Assembly (NCBI RefSeq): GCF_051195215.1
Contig: NZ_JBNAZM010000010.1
Span: forward strand, 1 to 64,000
Direction: 5' to 3'
Length of the DNA: 64,000 bases
From: Arhodomonas sp051195215
GTDB lineage: Bacteria; Pseudomonadota; Gammaproteobacteria; Nitrococcales; Nitrococcaceae
The notes below the pieces were generated by a model, which ran no database searches, was not told the DNA's origin, and was given only the letters and a program-made list of their open reading frames with translations. The position numbers and the translations under genes were made by a program. Position 1 is the stretch's first letter. Every line of letters begins with the position of its first letter. Positions 27,216 through 35,118 of this stretch are shown piece by piece.

Positions 27216-27839
27216 ATGGCGAAGCGTCAGCAAGCGCGCGACGAGCGCATGCGCGAGCGTCTGATCCAGGAGGCCGCGCGGATCATGGCCGAGCAGGGGG
27301 TGCGGGATTTCCAGCTTGCCAAGCGCAAGGCGGCTGACCGTCTCGGCGCGCGGGATACGCGCAACCTGCCCCAGAACCGTGAAATTCAGGCGGCGCTTCG
27401 TGATTACCAGCGGTTATTCGGTGGCGCCGCTCAAAAGGAGCGCCTGCGTTCCTTGCGTGAGGCCGCGGTCGAGGCGATGGAGTTCTTCGCGGCGTTTCGT
27501 CCGCGGCTGGTGGGGGATGTCCTGGATGGCACCGCGGGTGAGTTCTCGGACGTTCACCTGCACGTCTTCGTGGACACACCTGAAGAAGTCGCGCTGTTTC
27601 TCATGGAGCACGATATCCCGTTCGATACGGACGAGCGCCGTTTTCGTTTCGGGGACGAGTACGTGTTTCTGCCGGTCTATCGCTTCGTCGCGGGAGATGC
27701 CCGTTTCGACCTGAGTGTTTTCGACTTGCGGGGGCTGCGGCAGCCGCCGCACAGTCGTGTTGATGGCCAGCCCATGACGCGTGCTGCCGTCGATGACGTG
27801 CGACGTCTTCTGGCGACACCGGTGGCTGATGAGCTCTAA
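27216..27839 (+). CDS. Conserved protein, possible degenerate nucleotidyltransferase
   Basis: The 207-residue product is of a type I recall as conserved but functionally unassigned in gammaproteobacteria. The first 60 residues are strongly charged and helical, with an AARIMAEQG segment recalling the first helix of TetR-type HTH domains. The central segment GTAGEFSDVHLHVFVDTPEE resembles the G-x-SDIDL strand of nucleotidyltransferases. However, the second catalytic acidic residue is His, so activity is doubtful. The C-terminal third holds LRQPPHSRVDGQPM, likely family-specific. It follows ponA by 38 nt with a GAGGAG site and ends at a strong hairpin, so it is probably cotranscribed with ponA. 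Confidence 0.7.
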   Translation: MAKRQQARDERMRERLIQEAARIMAEQGVRDFQLAKRKAADRLGARDTRNLPQNREIQAALRDYQRLFGGAAQKERLRSLREAAVEAMEFFAAFRPRLVGDVLDGTAGEFSDVHLHVFVDTPEEVALFLMEHDIPFDTDERRFRFGDEYVFLPVYRFVAGDARFDLSVFDLRGLRQPPHSRVDGQPMTRAAVDDVRRLLATPVADEL

Positions 27840-27853
27840 ATGGCCCACGTCGA

Positions 27854-27885
27854 GCAAGCCCGCCCCCGGATGGGGGCGGGCTTGC
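27854..27885. terminator. Bidirectional terminator hairpin
   Basis: A perfect 14-bp stem, GCAAGCCCGCCCCC (27854-27867) with GGGGGCGGGCTTGC (27872-27885), encloses the loop GGAT. It sits between two convergent genes, 14 nt after the plus-strand stop and 38 nt from the gltA stop. No long T-run follows, but the stem is very stable and can serve both strands. Confidence 0.7.
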
Positions 27886-27922
27886 CCGCATGGTGTGCGC
27901 TCGGGGCGCCGGGCGGCCAGCG

Positions 27923-29221
27923 TTAACGCCGGCGGTGCAGCGGCACGTAGTCTCGCTTGGGAGCACCGGTGTAGAGCTGCCGGGGGCGTCCGATGCGCTG
28001 CTCCGGATCGGCCACCATCTCCATCCACTGCGCCACCCAGCCCGGTGTGCGCCCGAGAGCAAAGAGCACCGTGAAGAACTCCGAAGGGATGCCCAGCGCC
28101 CGGTAGATGATGCCCGAATAGAAGTCCACGTTCGGGTAGAGCTTGCGTTCGACGAAATAGTCGTCGGCGAGCGCAATCTCCTCCAGCCGCATGGCCAGCT
28201 CGAGTTGCGGGTCGTCGCCCATGCCGAGCTCGTCGAGCACGTCGTGGCACGTCTTGCGGATGATCGTCGCGCGCGGATCGTAGTTCTTGTAAACGCGATG
28301 GCCGAAGCCCATCAGGCGGAACGGGTCATCCTTGTCCTTCGCCTTGTCGATATAGGTCGGCACGTTCTTCACGTCGCCGATCTGCTCGAGCATGTTCAGC
28401 ACGGCTTCGTTCGCGCCGCCGTGCGCCGGCCCCCACAGCGCGGCACAGCCGGAGGCGATCGCTGCGAATGGGTTGGTGCCCGTGCTACCCGCCAGCCGCA
28501 CGGTGGATGTGCTCGCGTTCTGCTCGTGCTCGGCGTGAAGGATGAGCAGCTGATCGAGGGCGCGTTCGGCGACCGGGTTGATCTCGAACTCTTCCGTGGG
28601 GCGCGCGAAGAGCATGTTCAACAGGTTGCCGCAGTAGGACAGCCGGTTCTGCGGGTACACGAACGGCTCGCCCATCATGTGCTTGAATGCCGCCGCCGCT
28701 ATGGTGGGCATCTTCGCGATGATCCGGTGGGCGCAGAGCATGCGGTTTTCCGGGTCGTTGATATCGATCGTGTCGTGATAGAAGGCCGACAGCGATCCGA
28801 CCACGCCCGTGAGCATCGCCATGGGATGGGCGTCGTAGTGAAACCCATTGAAGAAGTTCTTGAGGCTCTCGTTCACCATCGTGTGCCGGGTGATCGAGTG
28901 CTCGAACGTCTCCAGTTCCGTCTGGCTCGGGAGTTCGCCGTTGAGCAGCAGGTACGACACTTCCAGGAAAGAGCTCTGCTCGGCGAGCTGATCGATGGGG
29001 TAACCGCGATACAGAAGAATGCCCTGATCGCCGTCGATAAAGGTGATGTCGCTGCGGCAGCTCGCCGTGGACGTGAAGCCGGGGTCGTAGGTGAAGCATC
29101 CCGTATCCCGGTAGAGCGTCTTGATATCGATCACGTCCGGACCATGAGTTCCTTCGCGTACGGGGAACTCCACGGTCTTGCCCGTGCTGTTCTCGGTAAT
29201 CGTGACGGTCTTATCGGACAT
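27923..29221 (-). CDS. gltA: Citrate synthase (type II, hexameric type)
   Basis: Condenses oxaloacetate with acetyl-CoA at the entry to the TCA cycle. The 432-residue protein has the N-terminal beta-rich domain (about 1-50) typical of the gram-negative, NADH-regulated hexameric enzymes. Catalytic residues are His267 in GPAHGGANEA, His308 in GFGHRVYKN and Asp366 in YPNVDFYSG. The start MSDKTVTI at 29221 is preceded by AGGAGACC. It is monocistronic, with a strong hairpin beyond its stop. Confidence 0.96.
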   Translation of the reverse strand: MSDKTVTITENSTGKTVEFPVREGTHGPDVIDIKTLYRDTGCFTYDPGFTSTASCRSDITFIDGDQGILLYRGYPIDQLAEQSSFLEVSYLLLNGELPSQTELETFEHSITRHTMVNESLKNFFNGFHYDAHPMAMLTGVVGSLSAFYHDTIDINDPENRMLCAHRIIAKMPTIAAAAFKHMMGEPFVYPQNRLSYCGNLLNMLFARPTEEFEINPVAERALDQLLILHAEHEQNASTSTVRLAGSTGTNPFAAIASGCAALWGPAHGGANEAVLNMLEQIGDVKNVPTYIDKAKDKDDPFRLMGFGHRVYKNYDPRATIIRKTCHDVLDELGMGDDPQLELAMRLEEIALADDYFVERKLYPNVDFYSGIIYRALGIPSEFFTVLFALGRTPGWVAQWMEMVADPEQRIGRPRQLYTGAPKRDYVPLHRRR

Positions 29222-29614
29222 GGACAGGTCTCCTGGTTGGTCCGGCGCCATAACGGGTGTGATCCGTGGCGCGGGTGCGCGGCCTCCCGGTTCACGCGCC
29301 CTGCGCTTGCAGGCACCGGTGTCCCGATGTGATGACGGTTCGCCCGGAGGGCGCCGACACGACTGGAGCGGCTACTGCGGACCGGCTCGTGGGGCTGTGA
29401 GCGTTCGGTCCGTGGCACCGTCAGGACAGGGCCGCGGAGATACTATCAATAAACCCAATAGGCGGGAAGGCTAACCGCTACCTCATGTGATGATCGTGTT
29501 GCGGGGCAGCACGAGGAAAGCGCCAAAAGACAAGGCTCAATTACAAAGCGTTGCGCTGGCGGGGAAGGTGCAAGTCCGAGTGCCGCCGGCAAGTGTGTGT
29601 CGAGCGGATACAAG
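29222..29614. other. Upstream region of gltA, no gene seen
   Basis: This stretch of about 390 bp lies between gltA and the L31 terminator and should hold the gltA promoter. The segment 29438-29475 is AT-richer (ACTATCAATAAACCCAATAG) and is the likeliest site, but no clean -35/-10 pair was found. At 29553-29590 GGCGG and CCGCC flank a purine-rich stretch and could pair. Nothing coding was recognised. Confidence 0.35.
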
Positions 29615-29636
29615 AAAGGCGCCTCGTGGCGCCTTT
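29615..29636 (-). terminator. Terminator after L31 gene
   Basis: AAAGGCGCC (29615-29623) pairs with GGCGCCTTT (29628-29636) around TCGT. On the minus strand the stem runs into TTTCTTGT. It lies 38 nt past the rpmE2 stop. Confidence 0.75.
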
Positions 29637-29674
29637 CGTTCGTGACCGTGTGGCTTCGTGAGCCGGTACCCGCC

Positions 29675-29932
29675 TTACTTGTTCTTCGCGAGCCGGCCGT
29701 ACCGCTTGCGGAACTGGTCGACGCGACCGCCGCTGGAGAGCACGCGCTGCTTACCGGTGAAGAACGGGTGGCTCTTGCTCGAGACCTCCACCTTGACCAG
29801 CGGATACTCCTGGCCGTCCTCCCAGGTAATGGTCTCGCTGGTGCGGACCGTGGAGCGCGTCTTGAAGGCGAAATCCGCAGTGGGGTCCTGGAAGATCACC
29901 TCGCGGTACTCGGGATGGATATCCTTTTTCAT
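29675..29932 (-). CDS. rpmE2: 50S ribosomal protein L31, type B (zinc-free)
   Basis: An 85-residue large-subunit ribosomal protein. The sequence starts MKKDIHPEYREVIFQD and contains EVSSKSHPFFTGKQ and RVDQFRKRYG, all standard for L31. It has no cysteine, so it is the C-minus (type B) form that does not bind zinc. In many bacteria this form is a paralogue induced by Zur under zinc shortage; I saw no obvious Zur box here. A 32-residue N-terminal extension in the same frame is rejected. It is preceded by GGTGAGAGC. Confidence 0.93.
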   Translation of the reverse strand: MKKDIHPEYREVIFQDPTADFAFKTRSTVRTSETITWEDGQEYPLVKVEVSSKSHPFFTGKQRVLSSGGRVDQFRKRYGRLAKNK

Positions 29933-30162
29933 GCTCTCACCTTGGTTGGCCGCCTGGCATCCGGACTGCGACCCGGAGCCGCGTACGTATGGACACGCAA
30001 ACATACAGGCGAGGCGCTTTCGGCGCAAGTCGCCAACCCAGGGTCAGTGTGCCGCTGAGTGTGTGAGCGTTGCGCGTGAAGGTGGCCTGACTGCCGCAGC
30101 GTTTAGCAGGGAGGGGCGAACCTGCGATGGGGCCCCCATTGGTGGTTCCTGGTGATTGACAA
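29933..30162. other. Upstream region of rpmE2
   Basis: No gene is visible. It should hold the rpmE2 promoter on the minus strand. The segment 29990-30060 contains GCGCTTTCGGCGCAAG and other GC-rich short inverted repeats, none convincing. It ends at the REP-like palindrome. Confidence 0.35.
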
Positions 30163-30194
30163 GCGGGGTCAGAGGCAGCTGCCTCTGACCCCGC
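30163..30194. repeat. REP-like 32-bp perfect palindrome
   Basis: GCGGGGTCAGAGGCAG (30163-30178) is followed without a loop by its exact reverse complement (30179-30194). Palindromes built on GGGGTCAGAG are a recurrent REP-type element in proteobacteria, often moved by REP-associated tyrosine transposases; that link is from general knowledge. It sits 8 nt beyond the stop of the large lipoprotein gene and probably also acts as its transcript end. Confidence 0.7.
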
Positions 30195-30202
30195 GTCCGC
30201 TC

Positions 30203-32443
30203 TTACGGGCCACTATTGCCCTGACAATCGGTGGCAGTGAGTCCTTCGGTTCGCTCCCCGACCTTACCGACGGCCTTGAATGACGCGCCACCTTGCGATT
30301 CCACGGTGAAGGTGAACGTATCTGTCGCGCAGCCCTTCGTGCGGAACTCGACGGTGGCCGAGCCGCTGGAGTTGGTGCGACGCCCGGTCAGCCAAGTCTT
30401 GCTCACGATTTGGGCGTTGTCGCCGTCGGCCTCCGCTGTCGCCGTCAAGGGGTCGTTGGCGACGGGCTGACCCGACTCGTCGAATAGCTGGACGCTGATC
30501 GTGAACTCGCTGAATTCATTCACGCCGTTGTTGTCGTCGTCAACGTACGTTCGGCTGATGTTGCCAGCGAGCTGGCCCTGTCCGATAGCTCGGATCGTAA
30601 TCTCGGCGCGCGCTTCTTCTTCTTCGCCCGCCATGAAGGTGAGCGTGATCGGCTCGCCTCCGGTGATCTGGCCGTCGATGTCCACCTCGACCGTCGTGCA
30701 CCCGTTGGCTCCTGTTACAACCGGCTGGCCGTTGTTCACCTGCACCTGCGCTCCGCCGGTTGTGGACCAGCCGAGCTCCACACTGTTGACCGGCGCATCG
30801 TTTGCGTCGACCAGGCAGAGCGTGACGTCGGTCGTGCTGTTCGGTGCCAGCTCCGTATGCGAGCTTGTCAGGCTCAGGGGGCGCATGCTCGCGTAGAACA
30901 CCGGGGCTGTCGTTTGGGTGCCATCCGCCTCGGCGACCAGCAGCGCACGCTGATTGAGCCGGGTGATCGGGTAATTGATGGTAGTGGAGGCGGTGCCGGA
31001 GTCGTCCGTACCGGCGGGCGAAAACACGTTTCCGTACTGTGGGCGGCCGATGACGTAGGGCAGCGTAGCACCGGTATCCACGCTGGATCCCGACTCGTTG
31101 TTGAGGGGGAACGTTGATTCGGTGAACAGCGTCGTCTCGTCCATGACATAGTCGACGGGATAGCCACCGATATAGCTGCGGTTCGTGCCTTCCGGATCCG
31201 CGGTAATCACCAGATGGTCGTCCGGCAGCACGCTGTCCGTGACGAAGTCTCCGGAAACGCTCTCGAACGTCGTGCCGCCTTCTTCCGCGTCACCGTCCGC
31301 GCCCTGAATTCGGAACGTGCCGGTGCTCTGGGGGTATCCGGTCAACGGCGAATCGATGAGCGTAAAGCGGACCTGCGTTCCCGGCGGCACCGGATTGCCG
31401 AACCGGTCTGTCGCAATGACGCTGATGACTCGGGAATAGGTGCCATCCTGGAACGCGTCGTCTTCGCCGAGCGGGAGAACGAACGGCTCGTCGACACCAT
31501 TGGCGCGGATTGCGTCAATGTATGGCCCCGTCAGGGTGAGGCTCGCGACGTTCCCGTCGGAAATGGCGACGGTGATGGTATCGGTCACCGGGTCCTGTAG
31601 ACCGTCCTCGACGTTGTTGTCCCGGTCACTCGTCAGCTTGATGTCAATGCGCTCGGGCTGGTTGCCGGCGACGACTTCCACGTTGGCTTCGCCGCGAACG
31701 GTGCTCGTGGAAACGTTGGTCCCGGATTCGCCATCGGCGCGGAGACGCGCGTGTGGATTGTCGCTGACGATCTCGGCCAGGAGGTTGTCCTGTTGCGGGT
31801 CCTCGACGAGCTGGTCCGCCCCGTCGCGAATCGTGGCGGCGAGAACTCCGGTATCGTCGTGTCCCGAACCGGCCGTATAGACCGGGGCGTCCTCGAGCTG
31901 GCCGGTTATGGTTGCGGGCATGCGGTCGCTGGCATCGGAGCCGACCGTGATCGCGAGGTCATCGTAGCTCGTTTCTTCGCTGCCGGGGTGGACCGCGGAA
32001 GCGCGGATGGTGACCTTGCCGGTCTGCTCCCAGGCGTGGAATATGACCCGGGCTATGCCGCCGCCCGATTCCTCCGACCAGCTCCAGAAGCCTTGAGGAA
32101 CCTCCGTGCCGTCCGGCAGCTCCTTCGTTTCGCTCAGGTCCGACGGGTAAATGGCGCCAGTGCTGGTCTGCCCGCCCCGTACCGTGAATTGTACCTCGGT
32201 GCCGGATGGAATCGGGTCACCATTCTCAAGGGTGATTTCCGCCCAGACGTTGGTCGTGTGCCGATCCGTGTACGGGTATTGGAATTCACCGGTCTGCACG
32301 GGCAGCGTCGTCGTATCGGCGTGCAGCTCGATATTCAGGTCGGCCGGAGACAGCGGATTGCTGTCCTCGCCGCCACCACAGGCGGCGAGCAGCGCGCTGC
32401 ACGCTATTGCCCCCAGGGAAGAGAAGATGCGCTTGTGTCGCAT
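30203..32443 (-). CDS. Large acidic Ig-like repeat lipoprotein
   Basis: The 746-residue protein has a signal peptide with lipobox LLAAC (Cys22), followed by GGGED, so it is a predicted lipoprotein. The rest is beta-rich with several bacterial Ig-like/invasin-like modules. They are marked by recurring patterns such as VIATDRFGNPVPPGTQVRFTL, VTLCLVDANDAPVNSVEL and SVQLFDESGQPVANDPLTA. Asp and Glu are very abundant, as in halophile surface proteins, and a calcium-site-like DDDNNGVNE occurs near residue 645. I know no specific function; surface adhesion or structure is the usual guess. The gene stands alone, with a palindrome at its end. Confidence 0.8.
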   Translation of the reverse strand: MRHKRIFSSLGAIACSALLAACGGGEDSNPLSPADLNIELHADTTTLPVQTGEFQYPYTDRHTTNVWAEITLENGDPIPSGTEVQFTVRGGQTSTGAIYPSDLSETKELPDGTEVPQGFWSWSEESGGGIARVIFHAWEQTGKVTIRASAVHPGSEETSYDDLAITVGSDASDRMPATITGQLEDAPVYTAGSGHDDTGVLAATIRDGADQLVEDPQQDNLLAEIVSDNPHARLRADGESGTNVSTSTVRGEANVEVVAGNQPERIDIKLTSDRDNNVEDGLQDPVTDTITVAISDGNVASLTLTGPYIDAIRANGVDEPFVLPLGEDDAFQDGTYSRVISVIATDRFGNPVPPGTQVRFTLIDSPLTGYPQSTGTFRIQGADGDAEEGGTTFESVSGDFVTDSVLPDDHLVITADPEGTNRSYIGGYPVDYVMDETTLFTESTFPLNNESGSSVDTGATLPYVIGRPQYGNVFSPAGTDDSGTASTTINYPITRLNQRALLVAEADGTQTTAPVFYASMRPLSLTSSHTELAPNSTTDVTLCLVDANDAPVNSVELGWSTTGGAQVQVNNGQPVVTGANGCTTVEVDIDGQITGGEPITLTFMAGEEEEARAEITIRAIGQGQLAGNISRTYVDDDNNGVNEFSEFTISVQLFDESGQPVANDPLTATAEADGDNAQIVSKTWLTGRRTNSSGSATVEFRTKGCATDTFTFTVESQGGASFKAVGKVGERTEGLTATDCQGNSGP

Positions 32444-32678
32444 GTGAGTCCGTCCTTATTGTTCGCGGTTCTGGCGTGGGCACTTCCGTGTCGCCGCCCG
32501 TGCCGGGCGGCGTAGACCGCGGCCCTTTGGCCGGTCCCCTCGGGTGGGAGAAAGGCGCCCCTCGCGCGGGAATGTAACCCGACGCTGCAATTGGGACCAA
32601 GCCGGCAGACGGAAATGTCGACCGGTTGGCATAATGCCGCTTCGAGAGTTGTTGAGTCACCGACCGGGGAGTCTCCTC
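32444..32678. other. Divergent promoter region
   Basis: This 235-bp gap separates the lipoprotein gene (minus) and the SirB2-like gene (plus). A -10-like CATAAT lies at 32630-32635 on the plus strand without a good -35. GGGGAGTC at 32667-32674 is the ribosome site of the plus gene. Confidence 0.35.
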
Positions 32679-33056
32679 ATGGCCGCCATCGCCAAGCACG
32701 TTCATCTGACCGCCGTGGCTGTCACGCTGTTGCTTTTCCTGCTTCGTGGCGGCTGGATGCTGGCCGGCTCGACGATGTTACAGCGGCGTTGGGTACGAGT
32801 CCTTCCGCATGTGGTCGATACCGTGCTCCTGTTGAGCGCTTTGTGGCTGGCGGTGGCCGTATGGCGGTACCCCATGGTGGCGCACGGTTGGATTACGGCG
32901 AAGCTGGTGGCGCTTGTCGCGTATATCGTGCTCGGGACCGTCGCTTTGAAGCGTGGACGGACCAGGGGCCAGCGCGCCGCCGCTTTCGTCGCGGCGTTAC
33001 TGGTGTTCGTCTACATCGCGCACACGGCTGTCACCAAAACGCCCTGGCCATTGTGA
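32679..33056 (+). CDS. SirB2-family integral membrane protein
   Basis: A 125-residue protein with about four hydrophobic membrane segments. The N-terminal AKHVHLTAVAVTLLLFLLRG and the conserved HVVDTVLLLSALWLA are characteristic of the SirB2 family, whose members were linked genetically to invasin regulation but have no defined biochemistry. The start at 32679 follows GGGGAGTCTCCTC. It lies alone between divergent and convergent neighbours. Confidence 0.82.
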   Translation: MAAIAKHVHLTAVAVTLLLFLLRGGWMLAGSTMLQRRWVRVLPHVVDTVLLLSALWLAVAVWRYPMVAHGWITAKLVALVAYIVLGTVALKRGRTRGQRAAAFVAALLVFVYIAHTAVTKTPWPL

Positions 33057-33135
33057 GCGAGGCGGCGCGGGCGCGTGAGCCAAGGCGCGCAGCGCTTGCC
33101 GTCGAGGCAGTGGTGCCTGCGTGAGGCTTCTGCCG

Positions 33136-33324
33136 CTAATCGTCGCCGCGGGCGACCGAGACCGTGTCGCCATCACCCTCAGGGTCCGGCTGAAGGCGGA
33201 ACTCGATGGGCTGGCAGCAGATCTGGCAGTCCTCGACATAATGCTGCGCACCACCCGACCAGTCCACGAGTGTGGTGAACGGTTCGCCGCAGTAGGGGCA
33301 ATGCACGGTGACTTCCTCGATCAA
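33136..33324 (-). CDS. CPXCG-motif zinc-ribbon protein
   Basis: A 62-residue protein with an N-terminal CPYCG and a second cysteine pair in DCQICCQPIEF, together forming a probable zinc ribbon. The C-terminus is acidic. This small family is widespread in gammaproteobacteria and has no known role. It overlaps the hemW end by 4 nt (ATGA), so it is made from the hemW transcript. Confidence 0.85.
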   Translation of the reverse strand: MIEEVTVHCPYCGEPFTTLVDWSGGAQHYVEDCQICCQPIEFRLQPDPEGDGDTVSVARGDD

Positions 33325-34472
33325 GCCGCGTCCTCCAGAAAGCAGGCGAGCAGGTCGTTGAGGAAGAGCTGGCCTCGTTCGGTTGGCTGAAGCCGCCCCG
33401 GCGTGTCAGCCAGGAGGCCGGTGGCGAGGGCGCGCTGGCGGCCGGCGTCGAAGTCGCTGATCGGCAGGCCCGTGTGCGCTTCGGCGAGAGTCTCGTCCAC
33501 GCCGGCGGGCAGGCGCATGGCGTTCATCATGAACTCCAGCATGCGGTCGCCGGGTGTGACGAGCCGTGTTTCGGCGACCGTCCCCTCGTTGTGTGTCGCC
33601 ATGTAGCGGCGTGGGTGGCGCATGCGGCTGTAGCGCACGATTTCCCCGTCAGTGCGTGTCAGTTTGCCGTGGGCGCCGGCCCCGATGGCGAGATAGTCGC
33701 CGAAGGTCCAGTAGTTCAGGTTGTGGCGGCATTCGTGTCCCGGGCGACTCCAGGCGGAGATCTCGTAGCGACGATAGCCGCCGGCGCGAAGGCGGGCGTG
33801 GACCGCTTCCTGTATGGCGAACGCCGCGTCGTCGTCCGGAATGACCGGCGGCTTTTCGGCAAACGCCGTGCCGGGTTCCAGCGTGAGCTGATAGCAGGAC
33901 AGGTGCGGGGCGTCCAAAGCAATCAGCGCGTCGGCGTCCGCAAGAGCCTCCACGGTGCTCTGTTCGGGCAGAGCGTACATCAGGTCGAGATTGTGGCTGC
34001 TGAGCCCCGCGTCGTTGAGCGCCGATGCTGCGGTTCGGGCCTCATCCGGACCGTGTATGCGGCCCAGCCGGCGGAGCTGGTGCTCGTTCAGGCTTTGCAC
34101 GCCGAGGGAGATGCGGTTGATGCCGGCCTGCCGCAGTGCCGCGAAGCCGCTGTGCTCGGTGGTTCCCGGGTTCGCTTCCAGCGTGATTTCCGCGTCTTCA
34201 TTCAGGTTCAGACGCTCGCGCAGGCCCGCCAGCAGACGTGCGATCGCCTCCGGTGGGAAGAGGCTCGGCGTGCCGCCGCCGATGAAAATGGTCTCCACGC
34301 GGCGTCCGCTGGCGGCCCGTGCCTCGGCCGTGGCATCTCTGAGCAGTGCCTGAATATAGGCGTCCACCGGCAGCTCGCCGCGCAATGCGTGGGAGTTGAA
34401 ATCGCAGTACGGGCATTTGCGCACGCACCACGGCAGGTGGACGTAGAGGCCGAGGGGCGGCCTTGCGCTCAT
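33321..34472 (-). CDS. hemW: Heme chaperone HemW (radical SAM, formerly HemN-like)
   Basis: A 383-residue radical SAM protein. It has LYVHLPWCVRKCPYCDF with the 4Fe-4S cysteines near residues 16, 20 and 23, then GGGTPSLF and the C-terminal HemN domain. HemW proteins bind heme and hand it to respiratory enzymes rather than act as coproporphyrinogen dehydrogenase. The extra phenylalanine-for-cysteine pattern CxxxCxxCDF fits HemW, not HemN. The frame is open far upstream (to 35216), but that part is a shadow of rdgB. The ATG at 34472 overlaps the rdgB stop. Confidence 0.9.
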   Translation of the reverse strand: MSARPPLGLYVHLPWCVRKCPYCDFNSHALRGELPVDAYIQALLRDATAEARAASGRRVETIFIGGGTPSLFPPEAIARLLAGLRERLNLNEDAEITLEANPGTTEHSGFAALRQAGINRISLGVQSLNEHQLRRLGRIHGPDEARTAASALNDAGLSSHNLDLMYALPEQSTVEALADADALIALDAPHLSCYQLTLEPGTAFAEKPPVIPDDDAAFAIQEAVHARLRAGGYRRYEISAWSRPGHECRHNLNYWTFGDYLAIGAGAHGKLTRTDGEIVRYSRMRHPRRYMATHNEGTVAETRLVTPGDRMLEFMMNAMRLPAGVDETLAEAHTGLPISDFDAGRQRALATGLLADTPGRLQPTERGQLFLNDLLACFLEDAA

Positions 34473-35068
34473 GGGTGCAGGTGCTCGCCGAGTCCTTCGC
34501 GAAGCGCAGCCAGTGCGCGCGCGCGATGGCTGTGGTGGTTCTTGGTGACGGCATCCAGCTCGGCGGCGGTGGCGCCGAGCTCCGGCACGTAGAACAGCGG
34601 ATCGTAGCCGAAACCATTGTCCCCCCGGGGCGCCTCCAGGATCCGACCGTTCCAGGTGCCCTGGCAGATGAGTGGGGTCGGGTCGGCGGCGTGACGAAGG
34701 AACACGACCACGCAGACGAAACGTGCGTGGCGCTCGGTGTCGTCGAGGTCGCAGAGCTCGTCGAGCAGTCGCTGGTTGTTGGTGGCGTCGTTCGAATCGG
34801 GGCCGGCAAAACGTGCCGAGTGGATCCCCGGCGCGCCGTCGAGCCCGGCCACCTCCAGTCCGGAATCGTCGGCAATCGCCGGGAGGCTGGTATGCGCGCA
34901 GGCGTTGCGAGCCTTGAGAATCGCATTCTCCACGAAGGTCTGGCCGGTTTCCTCGACGCTTGGCACGAAGTAGAACGACTGGGCCGTGAGCGTTACGTCC
35001 AGGGGCGACAGCAGCGCTTCGATTTCCCTGGCCTTGCCTTCGTTGTTGCTGGCGAGTACGAGCTTCAT
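34469..35068 (-). CDS. rdgB: XTP/dITP diphosphatase
   Basis: House-cleaning nucleotide pyrophosphatase that hydrolyses ITP, dITP and XTP. The 199-residue protein has the substrate-binding LVLASNNEGK at the N-terminus. IADDSGLEV and the GIHSARF strand are in the middle, and DNGFGYDPLF follows. A TTG at 35080 is also in frame; the ATG at 35068 gives the standard MKLVLASNN start. It overlaps hemW by 4 nt and lies 50 nt after rph. Confidence 0.93.
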   Translation of the reverse strand: MKLVLASNNEGKAREIEALLSPLDVTLTAQSFYFVPSVEETGQTFVENAILKARNACAHTSLPAIADDSGLEVAGLDGAPGIHSARFAGPDSNDATNNQRLLDELCDLDDTERHARFVCVVVFLRHAADPTPLICQGTWNGRILEAPRGDNGFGYDPLFYVPELGATAAELDAVTKNHHSHRARALAALREGLGEHLHP

Positions 35069-35118
35069 GGCGTGCGGCAAAGCGGTAGCGAGCGTTCCTT
35101 CGGGAGGTGTTCGGGAGT

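Noticed and set aside
29553..29592. GGTGCAAGTCCGAGTGCC looked like a tRNA T-arm or intron-type motif
   Set aside because: No acceptor, anticodon or D-arm pairs around it, and the arm itself does not pair properly.
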